A stretch of 64,000 bases of DNA from an uncultured Clostridia bacterium (GTDB taxonomy: Bacteria > Bacillota > Clostridia > Oscillospirales > Ruminococcaceae): NCBI GenBank assembly GCA_947627235.1, contig CANQVG010000006.1, positions 17,309 through 81,308 on the forward strand, given 5' to 3'. Below the pieces are notes generated by a model. The model was given only the letters and a program-made list of their open reading frames with translations. It had not been told where the DNA came from and ran no database searches. The position numbers were made by a program, and so were the translations under genes. Position 1 is the first letter of the stretch; each line of letters starts with the position of its first letter. Shown here piece by piece: positions 50,053 to 58,608 of the stretch.

Positions 50053-51228
50053 ATGGAAAGAATCAGACTCGGTATTATAGGCATAGGAAATATGGGCTCG
50101 AACCACGCAAGAAGCATCTTCAAGGGCAACTGTCCCGACTTTGTGCTGTCGGCGGTGGCAGACGTCAACCCCGCGCGTCTCGAATGGGCTAAGAACGAAT
50201 TTGGAGGGACCGTGGAGCTGTTTGCTACGGCGGAGGCGATGCTTGATTCGGGAAAAATCGACGCATGCATCGTAGCCGTGCCGCATTACGACCACCCGAA
50301 ATACGTTATCGAGTGTCTTAAGCGCGGTATACACGTTATGTGCGAGAAGCCCGCGGGAGTCTACACCCTTGACGTCCGCAGAATGAACGCCGAGGCGGAA
50401 AAGCACCCCGACGTCGTCTTCGGTATGATGTTCAATCAGCGCACCAACTGCGTCTACAGAAAAATGAGGGAGCTTGTACAGTCCGGGATATACGGTGGTC
50501 TTCGCCGCACCAACTGGATAATCACCGACTGGTACCGTCCGCAGGCATATTTCGACTCCGGAAACTGGCGCGCGACATGGTCCGGCGAGGGGGGCGGCGT
50601 GCTTCTGAATCAGGCGCCACATAATCTCGACCTCTGGCAGTGGATATGCGGTATGCCGGTGAAGATTTCGGCACATATGAAGTTCGGAAAATGGCACGAC
50701 ATCGAGGTCGAGGACGACGTCACCGCCTACTGCGAGTATGAAAACGGCGCGACGGGTGTTTTTGTCACCACCACCGGCGACGCCAAGGGTACCAACCGCT
50801 TTGAAATCCAGCTTGACCGAGCGAAGATAGTCGCCGACTACAGCGGACTCAGCGTAATAGAATACGATATGACAGAGCAGGAGTTTTCCGCAACCAATAA
50901 AGTCCCGTTCGGAAGCATCGGCTCTCACAAGGCGGAGATAGAACTCGACGGCAAAAACCCGCAGCACGACGGCGTTCTCAGGGCTTGGGGAGGCGCTATT
51001 CTGCGCGGAGAGCCGCTCGTCGCTCACGGAAGCGAGGGCATCTACGGTCTGACCATTTCCAATGCCATTCACCTTTCGGCTTGGCTCGGAAAGGAAGTCG
51101 ATGTAAGAAATCTTGACGAAAATCTGTTTTACAGCGAGCTTCAGAAGAGGGTGGCAACCTCGCGCCGCAAGGAGCATGTCGTAGAGCAGGTCGCCGATAC
51201 GAGCGGCACATACGCAGGTGCAAAATAA
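50053..51228 (+). CDS. Gfo/Idh/MocA-family oxidoreductase A
   Basis: NAD(P)-dependent sugar dehydrogenase, 391 residues. The Rossmann N-terminus GIIGIGNMGSNHAR and the family's EKPAGV segment (CEKPAGVYTLDVRR, catalytic Lys) are followed by a C-terminal domain containing TWSGEGGGVLLNQAPHNLDLW. The HNLD motif fits the catalytic His/Asp region. It is a clear paralog of the next gene, sharing a block of nearly 35 residues. Oxidation at C3 of a glycoside or of a cyclitol is a candidate reaction. Confidence 0.9.
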   Translation: MERIRLGIIGIGNMGSNHARSIFKGNCPDFVLSAVADVNPARLEWAKNEFGGTVELFATAEAMLDSGKIDACIVAVPHYDHPKYVIECLKRGIHVMCEKPAGVYTLDVRRMNAEAEKHPDVVFGMMFNQRTNCVYRKMRELVQSGIYGGLRRTNWIITDWYRPQAYFDSGNWRATWSGEGGGVLLNQAPHNLDLWQWICGMPVKISAHMKFGKWHDIEVEDDVTAYCEYENGATGVFVTTTGDAKGTNRFEIQLDRAKIVADYSGLSVIEYDMTEQEFSATNKVPFGSIGSHKAEIELDGKNPQHDGVLRAWGGAILRGEPLVAHGSEGIYGLTISNAIHLSAWLGKEVDVRNLDENLFYSELQKRVATSRRKEHVVEQVADTSGTYAGAK

Positions 51229-52397
51229 TGCTGACCGTCAGAATGGGAATAATCGGGGTGGGCGGCATAGGCTCCGCCCACTTCAACTGCGTCGGCAGCG
51301 GGAAAATTAAGGGAATGACTCTCGGCGCGGTCTGCGATATAGATCCCGCGCGTCTTGATTACTGTAAAAGCGTTTTCCCTGACGTTTCCGTCTTTTCGGA
51401 TTATCACGAAATGCTTAAAAGCGGGCTTGTCGACGCGGTGATGGTATCGGTTCCCCACAGGCTTCACGCCGAAATATCAATCGAGGCGCTGAACCGAGGG
51501 ATTCACGTAATCACAGAGAAGCCGGAGGACATAACGGTATCGGCGGCGAGAAGACTCAACGAAGCCGCGAAAAGCTCGGGAAAAGTATTCGGGATAATGT
51601 TCAATCAGCGGACAAACCCTGTGTTTGCAAGGGCTCGGGAGATAGTCCGCTCGGGACAGTTGGGCGAACTCAAGCGCTCTGTATGGATTATAACCAACTG
51701 GTACCGCACGCAGCACTATTACGATACCGGCGACTGGCGCGCGACATGGTCGGGCGAGGGCGGCGGAGTGCTTTTGAATCAGGCGCCGCATAACCTCGAC
51801 CTCTGGCAGTGGATATGCGGTATGCCGAGCGAAGTGACCGCTTTTTGCAGCGTCGGGAAGTGGCACAATATCGAAGTCGAGGACGACGCCTCGATATTCG
51901 TAAAATACCCAAACGGCGCAACCGGCGCTTTCATCACTTCTACTGGCGACCTTCCCGGCTCCAACAGGCTTGAAATCGTCGGAACAGGCGGGAGCGTAAT
52001 AATCGAGCAGGGCAGGCTCACCTTTAAAAAGCTCAGGCAGGACGAGCGTAAGATATGCTTTACCGACGAACGGAGCTGGTTTGACCCCGAATATGACGTT
52101 GAAGTCTATGAGCCGTCGGACAACGGCGCCGCCCACGCGGGAATACTGCAAAACTTCGCAAATGCCGTGCTTTACGGCGAACCCCTCATTGCACCGGGCG
52201 AGGAGGGCATAAATCAGCTTATGCTCTCAAACGCCGCATATCTTTCGCAGTGGACGGGCGGAACCGTAGCTCTGCCGTTCGACGAGGAGCTTTTTGACAG
52301 GCTGCTCAGGGAGCGTCGGGAAAAATCAAGCCTCAAAACCGGCGGTCAGAAGCAGACGCATCAAAAATACAGCGAGCGCTGGCAGGTTATATTTTGA
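51228..52397 (+). CDS. Gfo/Idh/MocA-family oxidoreductase B
   Basis: Second NAD(P)-dependent sugar dehydrogenase, 389 residues. GIIGVGGIGSAHFN Rossmann motif, TEKPEDITVSAARR with the catalytic Lys, and the same WRATWSGEGGGVLLNQAPH core as its neighbour. The start ATG 51228 overlaps the preceding stop (TAATG); an in-frame ATG at 51243 directly before GIIG is the alternative. The last gene of the operon, followed by a terminator at 52471. The tandem pair could act as consecutive oxidase and reductase in one pathway. Confidence 0.9.
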   Translation: MLTVRMGIIGVGGIGSAHFNCVGSGKIKGMTLGAVCDIDPARLDYCKSVFPDVSVFSDYHEMLKSGLVDAVMVSVPHRLHAEISIEALNRGIHVITEKPEDITVSAARRLNEAAKSSGKVFGIMFNQRTNPVFARAREIVRSGQLGELKRSVWIITNWYRTQHYYDTGDWRATWSGEGGGVLLNQAPHNLDLWQWICGMPSEVTAFCSVGKWHNIEVEDDASIFVKYPNGATGAFITSTGDLPGSNRLEIVGTGGSVIIEQGRLTFKKLRQDERKICFTDERSWFDPEYDVEVYEPSDNGAAHAGILQNFANAVLYGEPLIAPGEEGINQLMLSNAAYLSQWTGGTVALPFDEELFDRLLRERREKSSLKTGGQKQTHQKYSERWQVIF

Positions 52398-52470
52398 AAA
52401 AGCGGCAATCGAATCGCTCAAGTCATAGTGACATATTCACAATCTTTTCATACGGTTTAATACCGCAGAA

Positions 52471-52495
52471 GCCCCGCCGCAAGGCGGGACTTTTG
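52471..52495 (+). terminator. Terminator of the sugar oxidoreductase operon
   Basis: The stem CCCGCC/GGCGGG with a GCAA loop is followed by ACTTTTG, 75 bases after the last stop. Confidence 0.75.
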
Positions 52496-52554
52496 TTTTC
52501 GCAGCATTTGCAGTCCGCCGAAAAGTCCGAGATTTTTCAGGTTTCAAATATCCC

Positions 52555-52583
52555 TTGACAATTATAGCACTTTAGAGTAATAT
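52555..52583 (+). promoter_or_regulatory. Promoter of the plsY operon
   Basis: Consensus TTGACA, 17 bases, TAATAT, 56 bases before the plsY start. Confidence 0.75.
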
Positions 52584-52638
52584 ACTTATATAGGCGTAAT
52601 TCGACCGTATTTACGGTAATATAGAGAGGAACATAAAA

Positions 52639-53262
52639 ATGCAGACGAGAGATATTTTGTATATACTCTGCGGCTATCTGTGCGGAAGCGTGCTTTTTGC
52701 TAGAATAGTAAGTCAGCTTATGTTCAGCCGCGATGTCACTGAGAACGGAAATGACAAAAACCCCGGCACCTCAAACGCTTTCAAGTACGGAGGCATGGTA
52801 TGCGGAATCCTCACCCTTCTGGGGGATCTTGCAAAGGGGATACTTCCTGTACATATGTATATGCGGGGCGTCGGCGAGGACTTCAATGTCTTTGCGCTTG
52901 CGCTTGTAATTGCCGCGCCTGTAATCGGGCATGTTTTTCCGATATTCTTCAAATTCAGGGGCGGCAAGGGCATAGCCGTATCATTCGGAACCCTGCTCGG
53001 GCTGTTCCCTTACTTTATAACTCCCGGACTGATTCTTGCGGCAACATTTATTTTCTTTTCGGTTGTAGTGAAGATTTCTCCGCACTACTACCGCACCATC
53101 GCCGCTTACGGAGCTTCGGTGATACTGATCGCTTTTTTATCGGAGAGTCCTTTGTCGGTGACTATGGGCTTTTTAATCAGCGCGGTGACCGTTACTTTCA
53201 GGCTTCTCAGAAGCACGGAGCAAAAAGATGAATTAGAGGTAAAACTTGCATGGAAGCACTGA
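52639..53262 (+). CDS. plsY: Glycerol-3-phosphate acyltransferase PlsY-like
   Basis: Membrane enzyme that acylates glycerol-3-phosphate from acyl phosphate, the first step of phospholipid synthesis; 207 residues, about five helices. Family motifs in order: GSVLFARIVSQ (GSxxxA), GNDKNPGTSNAFKYGG (GxxNPGxxNxxRxxG-like, with Lys in place of Arg) and GHVFPIFFKFRGGKGIA. ATG follows GAGAGGAAC. It overlaps the following glycosyltransferase gene by 13 bases, so lipid synthesis and glycolipid synthesis are coupled. Confidence 0.93.
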   Translation: MQTRDILYILCGYLCGSVLFARIVSQLMFSRDVTENGNDKNPGTSNAFKYGGMVCGILTLLGDLAKGILPVHMYMRGVGEDFNVFALALVIAAPVIGHVFPIFFKFRGGKGIAVSFGTLLGLFPYFITPGLILAATFIFFSVVVKISPHYYRTIAAYGASVILIAFLSESPLSVTMGFLISAVTVTFRLLRSTEQKDELEVKLAWKH

Positions 53263-54365
53263 TACTGACCTGCTCTACGGGCGGAGGTCACAATGCCGCG
53301 GCATATGCCGTCGCCGAGGCTATGACTCAACGCGGTCATAACGCCAAGGTTATGGACCCTTACTCGCTGATCGGTGAGAGAATGGCAAAAGCCGTCGGCG
53401 GAACTTATGTGAGAATGGTGCAGATTTCGCCGTCTCTGTTCGGAATAATCTACAAGCTGGGCGACACTTATCGCCGTCTGCCCATAAAGTCGCCTGTTTA
53501 TGTTGTAAACGGCAGAATGGCGAAGCGGCTCGAAAGGTATTTTGAGGAAAACAAAACCGATGTTGTGCTTTGTACCCACATCTTTCCGGCAGAAATGCTC
53601 ACCTATATGAAAAACAAGGGCTTAAGGGTGCCAAAGGTTGTGTTTGTCGCGACCGACTATACCTGCGTACCCTTTACCGAGGAGATCGACTGCGATGCCT
53701 ACTGCTCGCCGTCACGCGATTTGAACGATGAGTATATCAAACGCGGAGTACCGGAGGACAGAATTGTGCATACCGGAATCCCCGTAAAAAGGGCGTTCAG
53801 CGAGGGCGTTTCAAAGGCTGAGGCGAGAAAGGCTCTCGGACTTGACCCTAATTCCGAGTATATAATTCTCTCGGGAGGAAGTATGGGCGCAGGAAAGCTT
53901 AGAACCGCCATACGCACTCTTGAACGCTGCCTCGAACCGGAGGACAAGCGCCTTATAGTTCTTTGCGGAAACAATGGCGGGCTATATTCGTCGCTTTGCG
54001 GGAGCTGCGCCCAAAACGACCGTATAACCGTGCTTCGCAGCACAAGCGATATGCCCCTTTACATACGCGCCTGCGATATATTCATCGGCAAGCCGGGAGG
54101 ACTTTCCTCAACCGAATGTGCCGCTGCGGGAGTGCCGACCTTATTTATCTCGCCGATCCCCGGCTGCGAGACCAAAAACTGCGAATTTTTTGTAAACAGG
54201 GGAATGGCTCTGACCGTAAGAAGCATCCGCCACAGGCTGATACCCGCAATAAAGCGGCTTGAGACCGAATCCGCCGCGGCTAAGATGAAGCGTCAGCAGG
54301 AAAAGTACATATCCGGCAGAGGCGGAGAGGAAGTTGTAAAGCTCTGCGAAAGTCTTGTCAAATAA
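53250..54365 (+). CDS. Diacylglycerol glycosyltransferase-like (MGDG synthase/UgtP type)
   Basis: Peripheral membrane glycosyltransferase of 371 residues, GT28-like GT-B fold. N-terminal LTCSTGGGHNAAAYAVAEAM, the acceptor region THIFPAEML, the domain linker and C-terminal nucleotide-sugar site GGSMGAGKL, CGNN and GKPGGLSSTECAAAGVP are intact. Family members add glucose or galactose to diacylglycerol to make membrane glycolipids and teichoic-acid anchors. The start codon lies inside plsY after AGAGGT. A terminator follows. Confidence 0.9.
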   Translation: MEALILTCSTGGGHNAAAYAVAEAMTQRGHNAKVMDPYSLIGERMAKAVGGTYVRMVQISPSLFGIIYKLGDTYRRLPIKSPVYVVNGRMAKRLERYFEENKTDVVLCTHIFPAEMLTYMKNKGLRVPKVVFVATDYTCVPFTEEIDCDAYCSPSRDLNDEYIKRGVPEDRIVHTGIPVKRAFSEGVSKAEARKALGLDPNSEYIILSGGSMGAGKLRTAIRTLERCLEPEDKRLIVLCGNNGGLYSSLCGSCAQNDRITVLRSTSDMPLYIRACDIFIGKPGGLSSTECAAAGVPTLFISPIPGCETKNCEFFVNRGMALTVRSIRHRLIPAIKRLETESAAAKMKRQQEKYISGRGGEEVVKLCESLVK

Positions 54366-54368
54366 AAT

Positions 54369-54399
54369 AATCCCCGAGTTTTCAACGCTCGGGGATTTT
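54369..54399 (+). terminator. Terminator after the glycolipid operon
   Basis: The stem AATCCCCGAG/CTCGGGGATT, followed by TTG, begins 4 bases after the stop. Confidence 0.85.
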
Positions 54400-54498
54400 G
54401 CATTTTCGTTTAATTTGTCGGGCTTTAAGGTTCTGTCTTTATAGCGCCATATGCCGATGCGGTTTTGCCGGCAATCCCGATATTCGGGATTCGGGGGA

Positions 54499-55461
54499 TT
54501 ATTTGAATATAAACCTTAAAAAGTGCCAGAAGTGCGGTCTTATGGTGCTGCCGCCGTGTTCTCCGCTGTTTACGTAGTGCCAGACGTGAGGTACGCCATT
54601 TGTCGTCATCTGGTCGTGGTATCCCTGCGGAGTGGTATAAACTACGGTGTCGTTCGAGCCGGCGCTTAGGAATACAAGATAAGGCTCCTCACCCTCTTCA
54701 AATACCATTTCCTCCGGCTTTATGCAGTCTGTAGTCACACCGGGAGCGGGGCATACGGCTCCGATATAGCCGAAAAGCTCGGGATGCGAAAAACCTATGT
54801 AAAGAGACTCGCGTCCACCCATTGAGAAGCCGGTGATGGCGGTGTTGTCCCTGCCGGTCGCAACTGAATAGTGGGATTCAATATAGGGCATAAGGTCGTT
54901 TATCAGTTCGTTGATAAAGTTGTCGTAAGCCTTGTTGTTTTCATCGTTCATGCCGTCGCAGTCTTCTTTTGTGGCGTGACAAAAGATGTCCGGAAAAACG
55001 ACTATCATTTCCGCAGCGTCGCCGTCTTTAATAGCGTTGCCGAGAATTACCCGAATTTTAATGCTTGCGTCGCCCTGATCAAGAAGCGAGTATTCGTCGC
55101 CCCAGTAGCCGTGAAGAGCGTATAGCACGGGATACTTTTTAGTCTCGTCGTAGTTTGGCGGCAGCAGGACATTTGCCCAGCGCTCGCGGTCGAGCGTGGA
55201 TGATTTATAAGAAATGTGCTCGATTTCACCGTATGGCGTGGAGATAAACTCCTCGGTTGAAAGTGCCGGGATATGCTCCACAAGATTTTCTTCGGCATAG
55301 GCGAGCAGTTCGTCGGCAGACATTCTCACAATAGGTTCCTCCTCAGTTTCAGCGTCCGACGGCCCGTCGCCGCCCGATACCGTTCCGACCTTCTGACTGT
55401 CTCCGCAGGCGCAGAGAAGAAGCATTGTCAGCGCAAGAAGCATAATAAAAAGTCTTTTCAT
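54499..55461 (-). CDS. CE1/esterase-D-like lipoprotein
   Basis: Secreted alpha/beta-hydrolase of 320 residues, lipid-anchored (MKRLFIMLLALTMLLLCAC). The nucleophile lies in GFSMGGRESL, the oxyanion strand in PVLYALHGYWGDEY, and the Asp/His pair appears at SAGSNDTV and SGEHGGSTI. The pattern matches feruloyl/acetyl-xylan esterase family CE1. ATG follows GGAGGATAAG. It could release acyl groups from plant polysaccharide in support of the GH43 and carboxylesterase genes at 60 kb (inference). A dyad AATCCCGA/TCGGGATT (54473-54491) after its stop may end it. Confidence 0.88.
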   Translation of the reverse strand: MKRLFIMLLALTMLLLCACGDSQKVGTVSGGDGPSDAETEEEPIVRMSADELLAYAEENLVEHIPALSTEEFISTPYGEIEHISYKSSTLDRERWANVLLPPNYDETKKYPVLYALHGYWGDEYSLLDQGDASIKIRVILGNAIKDGDAAEMIVVFPDIFCHATKEDCDGMNDENNKAYDNFINELINDLMPYIESHYSVATGRDNTAITGFSMGGRESLYIGFSHPELFGYIGAVCPAPGVTTDCIKPEEMVFEEGEEPYLVFLSAGSNDTVVYTTPQGYHDQMTTNGVPHVWHYVNSGEHGGSTIRPHFWHFLRFIFK

Positions 55462-55644
55462 CTTATCCTCCGAAATTTATGTTGCAAAAACGGCAAGCGT
55501 TTTTTGCTTAATTTATTCTAACTCAATTCAGTCTGTTGCGCAAGCGGCATATTTTACATATTTAAATCGCTTTTATTAGTGACACTGCATAACGGCGGGT
55601 TTTTGAAATACGCTGCGTCATATTTGTCGGAGCAGTTTAAAAGT

Positions 55645-55674
55645 AAGGCGCGGTATATATAAATACCGCGCCTT
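55645..55674 (-). terminator. Terminator of the tldD-pmbA operon
   Basis: The perfect stem AAGGCGCGGTAT/ATACCGCGCCTT lies 22 bases beyond the pmbA stop; the minus strand continues ACTTTT. Confidence 0.75.
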
Positions 55675-55695
55675 TTTGATACTTTTCAGATGCTG

Positions 55696-57042
55696 TTATT
55701 TTCCGGCGATAGTAAGTCCCTCGACCAACACCGACGGCGATGCGAAGTTGGTGATGCCGAACGAGCGCGGCAGTTTTACCTCTGAGGATATGGCAGCGAT
55801 ATTGCCGAGCAGGGTGTAAAAGTTTCCGGAGACGGTAAATGACTTGACGGCTTTTGTTTTCTTTCCGTTCTCTATCATATATCCCGAGCTTTGGAGCGAG
55901 AAGTCGCCCGAAACGGCGTTCGCGCCGGCGTGAAGTCCGCCCAATTCGTTTATATACACGCCGTTTCCAGCCTTTGCAATAAGCTCGTCTTCGGTCAGAC
56001 TGCCCGCTTCAAGGTAAAGCGTAAACGGTCTTATTCCCACGCCGGAGGAGTAGCCGGCTTTTGAGGCGTTTCCGGTGGTCTTTATGCCTGCGATATGCGC
56101 CGTCTTGAGGTTGTAAAGAAGAGTTTTCAGAACGCCGTTTTCGATGATGTTCTTGCGGTGAGCAGGAGAACCCTCGGCGTCAAAGTTTATCGGCATCGCG
56201 GAGTCCTTATAGAACGGATCGTCGACTATTGTCACAATGTCCGCGGCTATCTTCTGACCCTCTTTTCCGGCGAGCCTTGAAAGTCCTTTCTGAGCGTTTT
56301 CGGAGTTGAAGATCCCGCTGAAAGTTCCGAGCAGGCTTATCATAGCGTGGTGGGAGAAAACCACGGGATAGCTTCCGGTGGGAGCTACGTCGGCGTTCAT
56401 CATAGATTTTGCGTTCTTAACGGCTTCCTCGGCGGCTTCCTTAACGTCAATTTTCTTAAAGTCGCCGCTTTTTACACAGAAGTCGTTTGACATCTCTTTT
56501 CCGTCAGACACTACGGCGTCCGCATAGAACGCTGCGATATTATTTGTGTAGCTCAGGTCAAGACCGTTTGAGTTGAAGATAGCGATGGTCTGCCTGCCGC
56601 TCTGAGCGCCCGATGAGGTTCCGTCTATGACGGCAGGGTCGGCGGCATAAATTGCCTCCTGACCGGCAAGCGCGGTGTTTATCAGCTCCTCGGTGGTGGG
56701 TAGCTCGTAGGGAGTGAACGTTAACGGCTCATACTCCTCGCCGCCCGATACCAAAAACTGTTTGTCTTCGGTTTCAAGGGTGGATGCGTTTTCTTTTGCG
56801 CGTTTTACTATGCTCTCCGCCTGCTCGGCGTTTAGCTCCTCGGTAGATGCGTAACCCATCCTGCCGTCAACTATGCAGCGGAAGCACACGCCGCCGTCTA
56901 CCGAAGACGAGAAAGAGTTTATCTCGTGTTTGAAAACGTCTGCGGAGGTGCTTTCGGACGAACTGTAGTAAAGCTCATATTCTTTTATGCCGTACTTTTG
57001 GGCGGCGTCAATGACCGCCTGTTTAAATTTCAAAAAATCCAT
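55696..57042 (-). CDS. pmbA: TldE/PmbA-family protease subunit
   Basis: Non-catalytic partner of the TldD/TldE metalloprotease, 448 residues. Family segments: MGYASTEELN, YPVVFSHHAM, VDDPFYKDSAMPINFDAEGSP, GVIRP-like GIRPFTLYLEAG, and the closing FASPSVLVEGLTIAG. TldD/E degrade unfolded or modified peptides, and in some hosts mature microcins. ATG follows TAAGGAGGTAAG. It starts 21 bases after tldD on the same transcript. Confidence 0.93.
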   Translation of the reverse strand: MDFLKFKQAVIDAAQKYGIKEYELYYSSSESTSADVFKHEINSFSSSVDGGVCFRCIVDGRMGYASTEELNAEQAESIVKRAKENASTLETEDKQFLVSGGEEYEPLTFTPYELPTTEELINTALAGQEAIYAADPAVIDGTSSGAQSGRQTIAIFNSNGLDLSYTNNIAAFYADAVVSDGKEMSNDFCVKSGDFKKIDVKEAAEEAVKNAKSMMNADVAPTGSYPVVFSHHAMISLLGTFSGIFNSENAQKGLSRLAGKEGQKIAADIVTIVDDPFYKDSAMPINFDAEGSPAHRKNIIENGVLKTLLYNLKTAHIAGIKTTGNASKAGYSSGVGIRPFTLYLEAGSLTEDELIAKAGNGVYINELGGLHAGANAVSGDFSLQSSGYMIENGKKTKAVKSFTVSGNFYTLLGNIAAISSEVKLPRSFGITNFASPSVLVEGLTIAGK

Positions 57043-57062
57043 AGTGGCTTACCTCCTTAAGA

Positions 57063-58445
57063 TTATCTTCCGCCGACGGTTATTTTGCTGACGCGGATAA
57101 GCGGTTCGCCGACGGTAGTGGGAATAGAGCCGCTTGATGCGCCGCACATACCGGTGCCGAGGTCGAGATTCTTTCCGACCATATCAATGTTCATTATGAC
57201 GTCCGAGCCTTTTCCGACGAGTGAGGCGCCGCGGACAGGTTCGCAAATCTTTCCGTTGCGGACAAGATAGCCCTCGTTGACCGCAAAGTTAAATTCTCCG
57301 GTGGTCGGATTTACCGAGCCGCCGCCCATAGACTTTGCAAACAGACCGTACTCCATAGAGGAGATGATGTCGTCGTTGTCGTCGTTGCCCTCGACGATGA
57401 ATGTATTTGTCATTCTGGAGGTTGTGGTATAGCTGTAGTCCTGACGGCGGGCGGAGCCTGTAGGTTCCATACCCATTCTTCTGCCGTTGAACTTGTCAAC
57501 CATATAGGTTTTGAGTATGCCGTTTTCGATAAGTACGTTGCGGCGTGCGGGAGTACCCTCGTCGTCGATGTTTATGGAGCCCCACGCGTTCGGAATAGTG
57601 CCGTCGTCCACGGCGGTGACCTTAGGACCGGCTATCTGCTGACCGAGTTTTCCTGCAAACTGCGAGGTGCCGTAAGCGACGCTCGAAGCCTCAAGCGAGT
57701 GACCGCAGGCCTCATGGAAGATTACGCCGCCGAAGCCGTTTCCTATCGCAACGGGCATAACCCCCGCCGGACAGTAGCCGGCTCCCGCCATAATTACCGC
57801 CTGTTCTGCGGCTCTTATACCGACCTCCTTGGCGTTGACCTCGTGTTCAAACATTTCCATACCCATTCTTCTGCCGGGGCCGAAGAAGCCAGTCTGAGTC
57901 TCGCCGTTCTTCTCGGCGACGGCGTTGATTGCTATTCTGGTTCTAATCTGCCTGTCCTGAGCATAAATGCCCTCGCTTGTTGCGATCAGGATATTGTGGT
58001 CGATATCCAAAAGGGTGCCTGTGACCTGCTTGATGCAGTCCGAATATTCCTTAGCTGCAAAGTAGCCGTCTTTCAGAATCTTGACCTTTTCGGAGTTGGG
58101 AACCGTTGCGGGAACGGTCTTTATGGGGTGAATGTCCCCGAAAAGCCTCTCTCTGAGGTCAATGGATATCTGTGCCGTGCCTTGGCCCAGAGCATCGGCT
58201 GCCTTTTCGGCGCATCTCAGAAGACCTGCCTCCGAGGTGTCTACCGTTGACGCCATTACGCTGCGCAGTCCCTTGAATACGCGGATGCCCGCTCCCGCAA
58301 TGACCGAATCGTTCACCGAATCCACTTTGTCGGCAATCATATTTATGGAATGATTGAGCGAGTGTTCGGCAAAGATTTCGGCGTAATCGGCGCCTGTGGA
58401 GACAGCTTTTGCGAGAACCCGCGCGCAAACTTCTCTTGAAATCAT
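57063..58445 (-). CDS. tldD: TldD-family metalloprotease catalytic subunit
   Basis: Catalytic subunit of the TldD/E protease, 460 residues. The zinc motif HEACGH (IFHEACGHSLEAS) followed by a downstream Cys (MCGASSGS) is intact. Other family segments: GAGIRVFKGLRS and DEGTPARRNVLIENG. ATG 58445 is preferred over 58451 because AAAGGAG lies 9 bases ahead of it rather than 3. It heads the tldD-pmbA operon. Confidence 0.94.
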   Translation of the reverse strand: MISREVCARVLAKAVSTGADYAEIFAEHSLNHSINMIADKVDSVNDSVIAGAGIRVFKGLRSVMASTVDTSEAGLLRCAEKAADALGQGTAQISIDLRERLFGDIHPIKTVPATVPNSEKVKILKDGYFAAKEYSDCIKQVTGTLLDIDHNILIATSEGIYAQDRQIRTRIAINAVAEKNGETQTGFFGPGRRMGMEMFEHEVNAKEVGIRAAEQAVIMAGAGYCPAGVMPVAIGNGFGGVIFHEACGHSLEASSVAYGTSQFAGKLGQQIAGPKVTAVDDGTIPNAWGSINIDDEGTPARRNVLIENGILKTYMVDKFNGRRMGMEPTGSARRQDYSYTTTSRMTNTFIVEGNDDNDDIISSMEYGLFAKSMGGGSVNPTTGEFNFAVNEGYLVRNGKICEPVRGASLVGKGSDVIMNIDMVGKNLDLGTGMCGASSGSIPTTVGEPLIRVSKITVGGR

Positions 58446-58608
58446 ATGCATATGCTCCTTTACTTTTTATTAACCCTTGCGGGTATATTACTGTTAAATT
58501 ATATACCGATTTCCCGATGGTGTCAAGAGAGGAAATTTTACTCAGTATACGTTTTACGTGCGGGATATTTTTCCTCCGAACGGACATAATAGCTTTGAGG
58601 TGATATTT

